Positions 46,749-57,948 of a DNA stretch of 64,000 nt are shown in pieces. The DNA is taken from assembly GCA_918807975.1 (NCBI GenBank), contig OU964934.1, positions 6,014,001-6,078,000 on the forward strand. The letters run 5' to 3'. The position numbers were made by a program, and so were the translations under genes. This stretch comes from Aplidium turbinatum (taxonomy: Eukaryota > Chordata > Ascidiacea > Aplousobranchia > Polyclinidae). Numbering within the stretch: the stretch's first letter is position 1; each line of letters opens with the position of its first letter. The notes beneath the pieces were generated by a model, which was not told where the DNA came from, made no database searches, and saw only the letters and a program-made list of their open reading frames with translations.

Positions 46749-47999
46749 TGGAGCCAGGACCGGTCCCACAGGGATCGGTCCTGGCTCCACTTCTTTTCAA
46801 CATCTACACCCAGTCACCCACGACCTGCCAACCACGGTCTCCGCAAAATACGCTTATGCGGACGATCTGGCAATTTTCCACTCCACAAAGTCGTGGGAAA
46901 ATCTAGAAGACACCTTGAGCCAGGACATGCAAACCATCTCAGCTTATCTCCAGAACTGGCGACTGAAACTCAGCAAAACCAAAACTGTGGCGGCAGCTTT
47001 CCACCTACACAATCGGGAAGCTGATCGTGAGCTACATGTCCACAACAACGGAAAACCTCTGTCCTTCTGCCCCGAGCCAAAGTATCTTGGGGTGACACTA
47101 GACAGATCGCTCACATACCGCCACCATTTGGTGTCACTGCGCAAGAAACTGACATCCCGCGCTGCACTACTGAAGCGCCTGGCAGGCTCTAGCTGGGGGG
47201 CGAGGGCTGACACTTTGCGAATAGCAGCCTTAGCCCTTGTCTACTCTTCTGCAGAGTACTGTGCACCTGTCTGGTGCCGCAGTGCTCACTGCCACAACAT
47301 CGACGCTGCCATAAACAGCGCCCTGCGCACAGTGACCGGATGCCAGCGTCCCACACCGTTGGACAATCTCCCCATTCTCGCTGGCATCCAACCTGCTGAG
47401 CTTCGTCGCGAAGAAGCCACTCTGTCTCTCGGTCGACGGGCACTGGAGCCTTACCATCTTCTCCACCACAAGATCTTTGCCTTTCCAAACGAGCACCCCC
47501 GTCGACTGAAATCAAGACACCCATTCGTGCCAGCCGCTCGGTTTCTGATCAACGAAGCTGATGAACAAGACATCTCTGCGGCTACTTGGGCGGACCATAA
47601 ATGGAATTCTGAATGGAGGTCAAGCACCACCAGACTCCATTCATTCATCCCCGACGCCGACACACGCCTCATCGGCCTGACCCTACAGAGACAGGCATGG
47701 GTGCGCCTCAACCGTCTCCGTACGGGCGTCGGGCTTTTCCGCTCAACCATGCACCAATGGGGAATGGCTTCTTCCTCCTCCTGTGAATGTGGTGCCGAGG
47801 AACAGACCGCAGACCACATCATCAATGACTGTACCATCTTCAAGCCACCTAACGGAGTGGAAGGTCTGTGCGTCATGGATGATGAAACTAAAGACTGGCT
47901 GCTCTCTAGCAACCTTCCAGTGTAGTCCGGGAACATCGTGAATCTAGGGTGGTAAAAGGATAGACCCTCGGCCCCAGAAGCTCAGACGACGACGACGAC
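46748..47999 (+). mobile_element. 5'-truncated non-LTR retrotransposon (LINE)
   Basis: The 3' part of a reverse transcriptase gene: VPQGSVLAPLLFNIYT, KYAYADD (catalytic YADD box), KLSKTKTV, KYLGVTLD, a long thumb-type region, and a C-terminal Cys/His motif CECGAEEQTADHIINDC, ending in a stop at 47923-47925. The frame changes once near 46800-46815, between NIYT and HDLP; after that 370 codons stay open. The 3' end has a GAC microsatellite tail (GACGACGACGACG) instead of poly-A. Motif order suggests a Jockey/I/CR1-type clade; I cannot place it further. Confidence 0.88.
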
Positions 48000-48080
48000 A
48001 CATGAGTTATCGGGCCACACAACTTAACGCTTGTCAAAATTCCGTGACGTCAATGATTGGAATCCGACCAAAAATACAAG
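47998..48080 (+). repeat. 83-bp target-site duplication, right copy
   Basis: Second copy of 46666-46748, directly after the LINE's GAC tail. Differences from the left copy: TTAACGC versus TTAGCGC, and GTCAATG versus GTCATTG. Confidence 0.9.
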
Positions 48081-48325
48081 GTGAAGTTGATAAATAGTGT
48101 TTTCACAACTTTACCTTATAGCTTTCCTAATTTCAAACTTTAAACCCTGAAAGTTAGTGCTTAGGGCAAGAAAATAAAAAAGGAAAGGTGTACCAGTGAA
48201 GGCATGAAACAGCTTTGAGATGTCTTTTGTCTTTAATGCATGAGCGATTGTCAAATTGTTTTGCCGGCCGCACAAAATTCTTTGACGAGCCGCATGCACT
48301 AAGATTCGTCACCTCTGCACTAGTT

Positions 48326-49700
48326 AAATGTTTGATCGGTTATGTATAACAGTAGGCGTTTATTTCTGAGTGATTGCAAAAAGGCTTAGTCCAAGTCGCC
48401 ATGCGTAACTAGATTAAATGTTACCGAATAAAATAAATGTAGCTGTGCTGAATGTACTGTAGCTCAGCGCCTATGCCTTTTGCATTCAGCAAGAATTTTT
48501 ATCTAAATAATCCCATAATTGCGTTCTGTCTACAAAGAGCAAGTCAAAATATCGCTAATAATATACATCGTCTAAAAAAAGAACAAGTCTTTTTTGCCGT
48601 TGATACAACCTTCATGCACTGGCAACATTCAAGAGAGGGAAACCATGGCGAGGAAACCTTCAGACCATTCAGCCCAGTAACATCGTACAGCACAACACAG
48701 GCATTGTACTTTATCTAACCTTGATTTAGAGCATTCAGATAATAGAGATATTTAGAGCAGATTATGAAAAATAAAGAAAGGCGTTTTTGTGATTTCTTTG
48801 TGACTCTAAAGTTTAGAGTCTAAACACACAGACGCGTTTGTAATGTCTTTAAATGATTGTAGAACATTGAAGAAAGCGAAGTAAAGAAGTCAATTTTTTT
48901 GCTTGTTTAGTAATTTAAAAAAAAGCTGAGTTGCATCATCACCACTTTTGCATATGCTTATATAACGTGGAGAGATCATGTCCAAGTACGCAGACATTGT
49001 TTGAGTTAGGCTACTGATCGTACAACAAATTGAGTTTATTGCCACACAACGTCAACAACATCAAATGAAGAATAATTTTCTGAGAATATTTAGCTTTGAT
49101 GCATACGGTATGTGTCAAAAAGTAACTATCTCGCATGTCTAGTCAAGAAAGTTTTTAAATAGTAAGTGACTTTAGAACGTTTTAAGATATCACAATGTTG
49201 TTGCTTGGTTTGCACTTTGTATCCATGACTTTAGATAGGCTTGCTAGTGCTATGTTGGATTTCGAGTTAAAACGAGGTATTTTTCGACGTTTTACAGAAT
49301 ATGCCTTAGCTAAGACTAACCTTCAATCAATATTGTTGTAAAATTTAGATGGGTACAACTTGAAACTGACGGGGTCTTAATTGTTTGTAAAATTTTAAAA
49401 ACTTAACAAAATGCAAGGATAAAAACTAGAGGCAGAAGACCGAAGCAAATTATTTATACAGTTTATTGCAGTCTTTATTATTGCACTGCTGTTAACATAG
49501 GAATGCATAGTTTCCTTGTTCAAAGTTTTATCGACTACATTGAGGATAATCGTCTTCATTGGTCGCATCAGCTATTCAACTAGTTGAAAAAAGTTGATAC
49601 TTTTGTCCAAAATTAACTAAAACGTCGTTCATGTCCTTGATTTTATGTTGCTCTTGGCAGTCTGTGGGTAATAAGTGATTGACAAGAAAAAGCACCAGCT
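48326..49700. other. Intergenic, nothing recognised
   Basis: AT-rich DNA without convincing genes or element ends on either strand. Confidence 0.5.
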
Positions 49701-49704
49701 CAGA

Positions 49705-49800
49705 GGCCGAGTGGTTTCACCTTCGGTGCAAGTAGATCTGATATTGATTCCAGGTCGGGTCAAACCGAAGACCGTGCCGATTGTGTTCTTTCTTGCGTGA
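49705..49800 (+). mobile_element. tRNA-like SINE fragment
   Basis: AGGCCGAGTGGTTTCACC is a good A-box (tRNA-Ser/Leu-like GCCGAGTGGTT) and ATATTGATTCCAGG a decayed B-box ~35 bp later. It lacks the features of an intact tRNA, so a SINE remnant is more likely. Confidence 0.5.
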
Positions 49801-49909
49801 CGTAGTGAGGATAAGTCGGGTAATAATGTGATGACGTCGTAAACCTGATAGGTTGTGAAATTAAAAATGAGCCCTGTCGAAAAAAGACCTTTGCTGTTGT
49901 AGAGTGACT

Positions 49910-50112
49910 ATAGAGAAATAAAACATAGTAACTTTAGCGGGTTTAGCATACTTTATTTCACACAAAATATAACATAATTAAATAAAATAAACTCAAACGT
50001 TTTCGACACGTACGTGTGTCCTCATCAGGACTGAATGAGTCATCGTGATCCTCATTTTGTGTGAAATAAAGTATGCTAAACCCGCTAAAGTTACTATGTT
50101 TTATTTCTCTAT
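49910..50112. mobile_element. 59-bp perfect inverted repeat around a hammerhead-like core
   Basis: Arms 49910-49968 and 50054-50112 are exact inverse copies, 59 of 59. The 85-bp loop on the minus strand contains CTGATGA, a GACAC...GTGTC stem, GAAA and AACGTTTGAG (49992-50028), the order of a hammerhead ribozyme core such as is known from Penelope-like elements and retrozymes. One extra G follows CTGATGA, so activity is doubtful. No coding sequence. Confidence 0.7.
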
Positions 50113-50318
50113 GGTTCAACAAAGCAAACTCTCTACCAAAGCTTTATCAGAGTGACTATAATAAAACAATAACAATATTATTGGTATTACACAAAAAAGC
50201 GAGAAGTGGTAGCCCATGGACAAACAACCATAGGTTATTCAAATAGCTTCTAAAACCAAAGACTAAAAGGTACAACATACAATTGATTCAGTGTTTTTAC
50301 TTTTCAGTTAAAGTATTT

Positions 50319-50630
50319 TGTTTGTTTTGTTTTTGTTTGTTTTATTATCTTTATCCTGCATTGCGGAAAAGCGGACTTGAGCGCTATGCATCGGTGTACG
50401 TCTTCCGACGTACACCTGACCCACGCTGCAGCCGACTGCAATGTCTGTTTCCGGTTGTCTACTCTACTTATGACTTAAATTTGGTACTACCCATTACTCG
50501 AAATCGATCACTGGGTAGAGGCAATTATCGTAAAGTTTCTTGCCCAGAGAAACAACAGCAAGTGCGGGTGGCTGGAGTCGAACATGCAGGCTCTCGACTG
50601 CGAGCTCAACGCGCTAACCACTTTCCACCC
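50319..50630 (-). mobile_element. tRNA-derived SINE with composite body
   Basis: On the minus strand the A box TGGTTAGCGCG (50611-50621) and B box TGTTCGACTCC (50574-50584) are well spaced. They are followed by a body with TCTGGGCAAGAAACTTTACG, a 10-bp hairpin GGTGTACGTC/GACGTACACC (50393-50416), GCGCTCAAGTCCGC, and an A-rich (AAAC)n-like tail. This architecture is typical of long tRNA SINEs of deuterostomes. Target duplications were not resolved. Confidence 0.78.
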
Positions 50631-51006
50631 ATAACATCGCCTACTCAATTTGGTGGTAACTCAACTACTGTACTTCTAAAAATCTCTCGATAAGTTCGTA
50701 ATTTAATATTAGTTCAATACGCCAACTAACAATGAAGATATAAACCAAGATCTCCCTTCTTGTGTGGCCCTTTTGATGAATGGCACAAATATGATAACAT
50801 TTACATTCTGCATAATTCAGGCCCAGCCTGTAATCCTTTGAGCTGTGTTGATACGAGGCTGAATAGCCGTGCTTGGTAATTAGACGATGTTTTGCAAGTG
50901 TTGTTCAAGCCAAATGAGCACAAAGCAACAAAGTAAAATAATTTTGTAGCTATTGTCTTCACTTATTAGCATTGATTAAAGAAACGAAAAAGAGAAGTTT
51001 CAGGCC

Positions 51007-52615
51007 CGTAATTAGGGGGGCGCAAGGGGGGCGAAGCCCCCCCTACAAAAATGTTGGCCCCCCCTGGGAAAAATGATGTTTATCAGCTCTGTTCGCTGAC
51101 TTTTCAGTTTTATAGCCGATTTTCTTGTGTTGTTTAAAGTGTAAACATTGTGTGTTTAATGGTGTGGTCGAATGTTGTGCTAAACAGACAGACTCGAGAT
51201 TTATAGTTGGTTAGATCCAGAGTGCACCAGTTTCCAACTGAGCTAAGCAGTGTGATAGCCGATCAGTCTCCAGAATACTGTGCAGAAAGTTGACTGCCAA
51301 ATACACGCGGCACGCCGTACTGATTTCCTGGTGATGGAAGAGTTAGCCTACTAGTTGCTTCAGGAATGGAAGAGGAAAGAGATCTGAGGAAGTTACTGAT
51401 GTATGCTGTGATAGACAACATTGTTTTGGAGATGAAATTCAGATTTGCAGACAATTTATGGTTTTACACATCTGTTCGTGTCCTTTAAAGAGAAAATGAA
51501 AACTTTTTGGACCGTGAATCGCTCATTCCACTATATAAGCAACTGAAGATAGATATTCCATCAGAGGCGGAATTGCAAGTCGCAAAACAGTTCCTACATG
51601 ACCGTGTGCAAGTTGCAAAATTCCAATATATTAGCCTACTGAAAGAACTGTAGCCTACAATCAACGACTGGCATTCCCGAATGTATATAAACTTGCTGCT
51701 ACTATGCATCATTCGAGTCCAGATCCAGTAGTACGGTTTGTGAGAGTGGCTTCTTGGTCTTATCTCGGATAGACAAGCCTACACGCAGGTCTATGTTCCA
51801 GACGAGACAGGCGAACTTGGTCCTGTTGGGGTTTGAAAAGGAAATGACCGAGAAAATATACCTGGACGTTTTTGTTAATAGACTCAGTGAAGTCCACCAA
51901 CGCCTTCTGTTAAGGTAGGACCTAACCTATCTATGACGAGGATATATTTCACTGATGGTGTGAAATACATTCCCATTATTATCCTTAAAAGATTGATCTT
52001 GAAGAGATGATTGTTGATTGTTAATTCTGCACCGGATAAAATAAGGTGCAATGTACACATTGTAGGCTACAATTATTATTATTTACAAAACGATGAGTGA
52101 CAGGTGCAGCGGCTGTAGCCCTATTTGATCATAGTTGAACGCCTATTTTCTATGATTTATGCAGCGCATTAGAGGAAAATGCAAATAAACTAAAACGAAC
52201 TCGAAGCTCATGAAAGGATTAACCATGGGCACCTGTAGATGCCATGGATTAAATAACAAAAGAATCAACTACAAAATCTTAAATTTCACTGCGGTTTCTA
52301 TGCTACTTTTTAACCATTTTATCACTAGTTGATGGTCGGATGTTTTAAAAATGATTTTGTTTCTCAATTTCTATGCTGTCGTCATTATAACTGTTTAAGC
52401 TACAGCGTATAATTGACTCTATAATGCCAGTTCACGCTGCTGTTTCTATGATAATCTATGCTAATGTAAACGCTGTAATACGATTAATGTTTTTGCGTAG
52501 ATATACCACATAGTGTAGCCTACCAACGTCGTTTTCGTACATGATACGGAAGGTAAAAGTTGGGCCCCCTCTGGAATACTTTTTGCCCCCCCTGGTGCTC
52601 CAAGCTAGTTACGAT
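51007..52615 (+). mobile_element. hAT remnant with transposase C-terminus
   Basis: The left end CAGGCCCGTAATTAGGGGGG is hAT-like; the right end is eroded near GCTAGTTACG (~52600). Both sides carry G/C-run subterminal words (GGCCCCCC, GCCCCCCC). Inside, FPNVYKLAA and CESGFLVLSRIDKPTRRSMF...NLVLLGFEKEMTEKI are hAT dimerisation-domain motifs. Confidence 0.7.
51739..51918 (+). pseudogene. hAT transposase C-terminal (dimerisation) fragment
   Basis: 60 open codons: CESGFLVLSRID, TRRSMFQTRQANLVLLGFEK, EKIYLDVFVNRL, ending in TAG. This parallels the E-R/S-G-F-S...L.NL.LL pattern at the end of hAT transposases. The upstream portion is in other frames or missing. Confidence 0.65.
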
Positions 52616-54755
52616 AAAATTCGATAAAATTCAACGCCAAGTAAATACATTCTGACTGGTTTTGTCAAATTTCTTATCACAAAACGAAACACAAAACCGA
52701 TAAAATTCCTTCCAGTCAAAAGCAGAGCGTGTCGGTTGTTGAGAAGAACAGACAAAAAAGTTTTTGGTATGTTAAGCAGTTAGTCATCAAGATATAATGT
52801 GTCATTTTCGTCTGGAAGTCGTTGATGCGATCGCTCGGTTTTTTCACTCAATCTTTTTGTCGAGACTACACCAAGGCGCCCAGCAGACTATTTTTAGGGA
52901 AAACAAGTTACAGGCAAAAAGCGGTAGAAGTAGCTTGAAAGATATTTTACCTGTATGAAAGTTTGAACACGTTTGATCGAGCCGTATGCGGGTGTTGTAA
53001 AGACTCATGCTGTGGCAGAGACATTTTAAGTTTATAACAGACAAAAAAACTGCATATTCTTTAGTCTGAACTGTGTAGCCTCAAGATAGCCCTACGTACA
53101 GGTACAGCCCAAACAAGATAAAAATAGAAGAAAAAGCAGGGGTGACAAAAAATATTTAAAATTTTTTATAGGGTCGTATGACGTCTGACTGCTATCGTAA
53201 ATCGAACTACTGTCTTCATTACAATATGACTGTGCATGCTGTTACTTAGCCTTGATGGTTGCCATGGCTCAAAGATATTAACAGTTATCGTTTGCTAACG
53301 TTAAATCTTACTGGTTGGTTGTATGAACAAAATGAGCTTGTAATTTCCTTTCAATGACTTTTGCATCGCAGCTGCGTGTATGCTACTGTAGCCTAAGCCT
53401 TTTATTTTTTATTTTTTTGCGTGATTTGGATAAGAACATTCTTGTCTGATACAAATAAATAATAATGATAAAAAGGACAAAAGTGAAAATATAGGTTTGG
53501 CAATCCAATGGAAGTGATTTTGATAATCATAAAATATTGCAATAATTTCTTTTAAACCGATTTCATTTTGTCTATTCTAGGCTTATTGTGAGTCAAGGCG
53601 TATCTGACATAAAGAGCGCAGGCGTAAGTTTACCTTCTAAGTAATGCTTCCCCAAACAAAAACTTCTTTTCACAACCATTCTTAAACAGCAGAGTAGACA
53701 AACTCTATTCATTCACGCACGCGACCGTAATAGGTAGGCACTGTAACTTGTAAGTAAGTCTTTGAGTAGCTTGAGCTAGAAATTCTTTTTGCATTCACTC
53801 AAGCATAAAGAATAAAGATGCTGCATAAATTTGATGTTTTAAAATATAGCAGCAGCTGGTACTAATAGATAATGACGTAAACCGTGTTCTAAAATCTAAC
53901 CAAGTTGTTGACAGAATGAAGGAGGTATTTAGACAAAAGCCACTCTTCAACTCATGCATTGACATTAAAAGCCTGTTCGCAGTTACAGCATTGACAGTTT
54001 TGTCTACTAACATTTTGAAAAGTGAAGCTAAAATCTATTAATGACAGAAAAGCTTTTAGTAGCGATAATTGTTTGAGAAGTTCAGAATCAAATTTATTTT
54101 TAAATGAAGGTCATTCACTTTTAACGTAATGGGCAGGATCGCTTTGATCGATGTTATATTGCTTACAAAGATTGTCGTGCTACGTTCGATAGAATAAGCA
54201 ATTTTTGTTCTTTTACAAAATAATTATCCAGAAGTGCTGAAGAAAATGTAATCTGATAAGCTTATTGCCCAACTTCTTTGCATGTTTGACAAAGTTTTGT
54301 AAGATTGTTTTGAGTTTTTGTAAAAAGACAAAATCTTTTCTCTGCATGTCTGAGTTGTTTTTTGAGAATCCTTTGGTGTGTGTAGTATGCAGCACTCTAA
54401 TCCGAACCGAGGGTAGTTCAAGTTGTTCGGTCCCCGGGACAAATTGAAATAAAAAAATAAAAAACGCATTGATCATAGTTTTATAGAAAACGAGTTCTAA
54501 AAGAAATGAAAATTAAAAACTTTACGGAAGTACCGTAGTTGAACTAAGTAGAATGAGGCTAAATGATTCTTATTTCTCCCTAACTAAAGATATGAAAAAA
54601 TTACAGCAATCACCGTGTCGTAAGTGCAGCTGTGGGCAAATTGGTACAAAATCCGTTGCTTTGAACTGTGCAGCTTGACGCTGTAAATGATAAATATGAA
54701 AATGAACAAACACGGTTATTGAACTGTTTTGAAAGTAGTCCTGTTTTCCATTATA
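52616..54755. other. Intergenic, nothing recognised
   Basis: No supported gene, RNA gene or element ends in about 2.1 kb; short frames on both strands look random. Confidence 0.5.
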
Positions 54756-54763
54756 ATTCAACT

Positions 54764-55394
54764 CAGTGGTGGCCTTTGGGGTGGGCAAACTGGGCGACCG
54801 CTCAAGGCCCACAAATTTGTGGGGCCCGCGCTTATCCAAAATATGCACAAAAAAAATTTACATTAAGCACTAGCAGAAAGCAGTAAGCTAACGTAAACTT
54901 TTCCACCGTAGTTTACTGTGCCAGTTACTGTAGCTTTAGCTTTGGCTTCAGGGGAGAGATCTTTTCCTAAACTAAAGTTGACAAAAAATTACCTTCGCTT
55001 TACAATCAGCAAAGAACGTTTTGTTGGACTAGCTGTTGTTTCAATTGAGCACAACGTGGGCAAAACATTGGACAATGCTTCTCTTATGAAAGAGTTTGCC
55101 GCAATAAAAGCTAGAAAGGTGCATTTTGTGTAAGTGCTGCAGACGGGTGGTGTAGGACTCGGGGAGCACTGGGTGTGGTGGTACAACATAGCATTAGAGT
55201 GATGTGAAGATGTCACAGCATGAAATACACCTTTCTCTCTTACCATCGCTGTTGTTGTATCATGTTAATTCCTTTTTGTGTTATTGTGATTTATAGTTAT
55301 TTGAGTTTGTGTACTTTAATTTATCGATACCGGGCTGTAGGGGCCTTCATATTACTTCTTGCCCATGGCCCACAAAACCTTAAGGCCACCACTG
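54764..55394 (+). mobile_element. Truncated hAT (631 bp) with transposase C-terminus
   Basis: Ends CAGTGGTGGCCTTTGGGG and, inverted, CAGTGGTGGCCTTAAGG. Flanking 8-bp duplications ATTCAACT (54756-54763) and ATTTAACT (55395-55402) differ once. Subterminal words GGGCCCGCG and GGCCCACAAA are present. Confidence 0.9.
54918..55133 (+). pseudogene. hAT transposase C-terminal domain fragment
   Basis: Open for 71 codons: PVTVALALASGERSFPKLKL, KNYLRFTISKERFVGLAVVS, IEH, FAAIKARKVHF. The motifs GERSF.KLK..K.YLR and ER..GLA..SIE are characteristic of the dimerisation domain in the TTF-type/ZMYM-like hAT group. The ATG is fortuitous; the catalytic part is missing. Confidence 0.85.
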
Positions 55395-55845
55395 ATTTAA
55401 CTGCAGCATGGAATTATCAGATGCCTTTGCCCAACAACACAGCCAAATATGTTCAAACGTGGTCAGCAAACAAGATTTTTGCTGTTTCTCACCCCAACCT
55501 ACGTTTCCTTGAGTAAGCAAACTACGCCTTGAATTGGAATTTAAGTTTAAATATTGCTCTGGTATACGACGCACCAGTTTTATTGTTGAAAGCAAAAGGC
55601 TTAGGTTTTGTGATAGCTATGTAAATATGACGTGTACAAATGTTCAGTTCATACCGTTCTAGAAGCATCGTTGCCAAGAATTTGTTCCTGTCTGACATCT
55701 TTTCAAGCAACAGTCTACCGAAAAAATTTTTGTCTATGTTTTCCCTTTCATAGTATTTAATATCAGTAGACTTACATGCGTAAAAAATAACTTTTCTTTC
55801 CCCCTTTACAAAGCCGTGGGACAAAAATGGAGGGTTGAAATAGGA

Positions 55846-56062
55846 AGTATGCCGAGTCGCGTTGACGGGGAGGTCCAGGAAGTGCTTCTAGACCCGGACC
55901 TGGGATAAATTTAGGGGCCAATAACCTTTTCAAGGGGCCCGAAAACTTGAAGAAATCACCGCGTATTCTTTGGTAATAGTGCGTTTTTCTTAGAAGTGTC
56001 TTAATTTAGGGCCACGAAAATCCCATTGGTACCAGGCCCAAAATATCCTCCCACCGGCCCTG
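55846..56062. mobile_element. Possible short hAT-like element
   Basis: The right end GGACC...CCGGCCCTG is hAT-like and is followed by AGTATGC, also found to the left at ~55846. The left end is poorly preserved, so the call is tentative. Confidence 0.35.
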
Positions 56063-56162
56063 AGTATGCACATTAGGCAGTAATTTGTTAGATCGTTCAT
56101 AATCCATACAAAAAACTCAAAATTAAAAAAATCTAACTTACGGTATTAACAGAATGCTGATG

Positions 56163-56576
56163 CACGGCCACCTAAAGATACGGCCTGATTTGTCACATTT
56201 TGCAGAAATTTCCAGGTTTTTCCAACTTTGGGCGAACGTTATAAATTTTTCTAAAAATTAGATTTTTACGCTTTCTTTATTCTGTTCCCCAGATGACACA
56301 ATAGGTTTTAACATCCTCACATGTTGAAAAACAAAGAAAATTTGATTTTGAAGATTTTAGTCAGACTGTTAATTTTCAATAACAGTCTGATTTTGCGTTT
56401 TTCAACTTACTTTTTCTCATTTGCTACTGCTTCCCCAAGGCAACAAAAAAGTTTTATGTCATTAGGAAACCGCAAAAAGTAAAAACATCTAAAAAAATGT
56501 CAGTCAAGCACTAGCAGTAGCTGTAATCAAAATCTGCAAAATGTGACAAATCAGGCCGTATCTCCAGGTGGCCATG
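56163..56576. mobile_element. Non-autonomous DNA element with ~45-bp inverted ends
   Basis: GGCCACCTAAAGATACGGCC...TTTGTCACATTTTGCAGA on the left matches the inverse of 56532-56575 with 2-3 changes. Flanks GCTGATG occur on both sides (56156-56162 and 56577-56583). The centre has a hairpin CAGACTGTTA/TAACAGTCTG. The superfamily is unclear; hAT is possible. Confidence 0.75.
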
Positions 56577-57099
56577 GCTGATGTTAATTTAACATTTAAA
56601 GTGAACCTTCAGTAGCGTAAATTTTTCACAAAAACAATGAACCTCAAAGTAATAGCTCAAAGTCTTTAGGATCCCAATGTGGTGTATGCCGTGTTCTTGA
56701 AATTCTTTTGTTTGAAACTATTTTAGACTGGCGTAAGCCTAGGCTTCATGCCATAGTAGGCCCTACCCCTATATAGCGTGTGGGCTACGTATGGTCAAAC
56801 ATCACAAAAACTAGCCTATCACTTATTAAAGAATCAAGTGTGATTGAATGGTTGAAATTCGTCATAGACTATTAGGGGATTTACACGCATTCCTTAACTG
56901 CTTTTGTGATCAGTGATCACCTATCTATGAGGCTTAATTGCATGGAAACGTTAAGAGTTTTGTTGTTTACAGCCATGAACATCTAAATTCCATTTTAATT
57001 TCATGAATTTTGTTACCTGCAAAGTGTGCATCTTGATAAAAAAAAATATTGCTCCTAAAAATGCTTAAAAAGTGACTAAAACAAGATTATATTTGTGAA

Positions 57100-57239
57100 A
57101 ATTTTCTGGGGGGGCAAACCCCCACACCCCCTTTCTGTTTCCTTTATTGAACATTAAATTTTACATTTGCATATATGTTATAAATTTTACTTTGTTAAAA
57201 TTCTGGTCCTTTCCCAACTTTTTTCTAGATCCGCCACTG
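57100..57239. mobile_element. hAT right-end fragment
   Basis: Ends with CTAGATCCGCCACTG, the inverse of the common hAT terminus CAGTGGCGGATCTAG; the left end was not found. Otherwise 56584-57948 has no recognised feature. Confidence 0.45.
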
Positions 57240-57948
57240 CATTGTCGGCATAGCTTATGTATGAACTATTTTTTCTAAGTTATAAAATCTTAAAAGTTGT
57301 TCACTCTTTGCTAAAGTAATAAATGTAAATTTTCCCCCCGTATTGCAAGAGTTTGCCGCCCTAAACGCTTTCTGGTTCTATTTTTAGAAGCAATCACTAC
57401 ACATAGGGGACCACTAGTCCACTTGTGGATTTCGAGGGGGGGCGAGATGGTGCTCACATGGCCCTGGCCATGAACATCGCTTTTATTTTAGCATCTAGGC
57501 TACTCCATCATTATGTGGTTCCATTCGTCTGTCTGCACTTAAATTGCATCGTAGTTAATGAAACAAATAAATGCACACTACCCTATACTATATTTACTCA
57601 TCTTTGAACTGGACAAAAGGATCTACAATTATGTATGCGTCATAAGCCGTTAAATAGAGAAATAAACCACTTATTTTGGTGTAAACTAAATCTCCACGCT
57701 GTTTACTTTACAGTTTTTGTGTTTATGCAGTGTTGTCAGCGCTCTCTTTAGTTATGACTCAATTCTGACGCATGGATTTTTTCAGGAACGTTGTAGATTT
57801 AGATTTTGTTCAGCTGCTGAAAGACAAAAGACTTATCTTGAATACAAAGAGTCGCAGACTTTGAAATTCTTTAATAATGGATGTCAACAAAAGTTATTGT
57901 ACTTCTCCAACACATAGTTATGTCAGTTCCTTTAGAAATTTAAAGAAA

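Larger units (their letters stand above)
46621..48317. mobile_element. Non-autonomous hAT carrying a LINE insertion
   Basis: The duplication CACTAGTT is at 46613-46620 and 48318-48325. Ends CAGGGGTGACGAACC and, inverted, CAGAGGTGACGAATC. Without the LINE and one copy of its target duplication the element is ~365 bp. The word GCGG(T)CGCGGGCC next to the end resembles the hAT at 9223, so the two may belong to one superfamily branch. Confidence 0.93.

Noticed and set aside
47189-47936. Minus-strand frames of 88-161 codons
   Set aside because: Shadows of the LINE reverse transcriptase on the plus strand, which has YADD and the Cys/His motif.
48452-48718. 88-codon plus-strand frame
   Set aside because: No motif and no context; likely random.
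49705-49800. True tRNA gene
   Set aside because: A box is good but the B box is decayed and the cloverleaf cannot be completed; SINE fragment preferred.
50560-50640. True tRNA gene on the minus strand
   Set aside because: Good A and B boxes but it continues into a SINE body and A-rich tail, and lacks a proper acceptor stem.
57877-57948. Upstream in-frame start for the VWC protein
   Set aside because: Starting at 57877 adds 24 polar residues before the hydrophobic signal segment; 57949 has a better context (AAAGAAAATGG).
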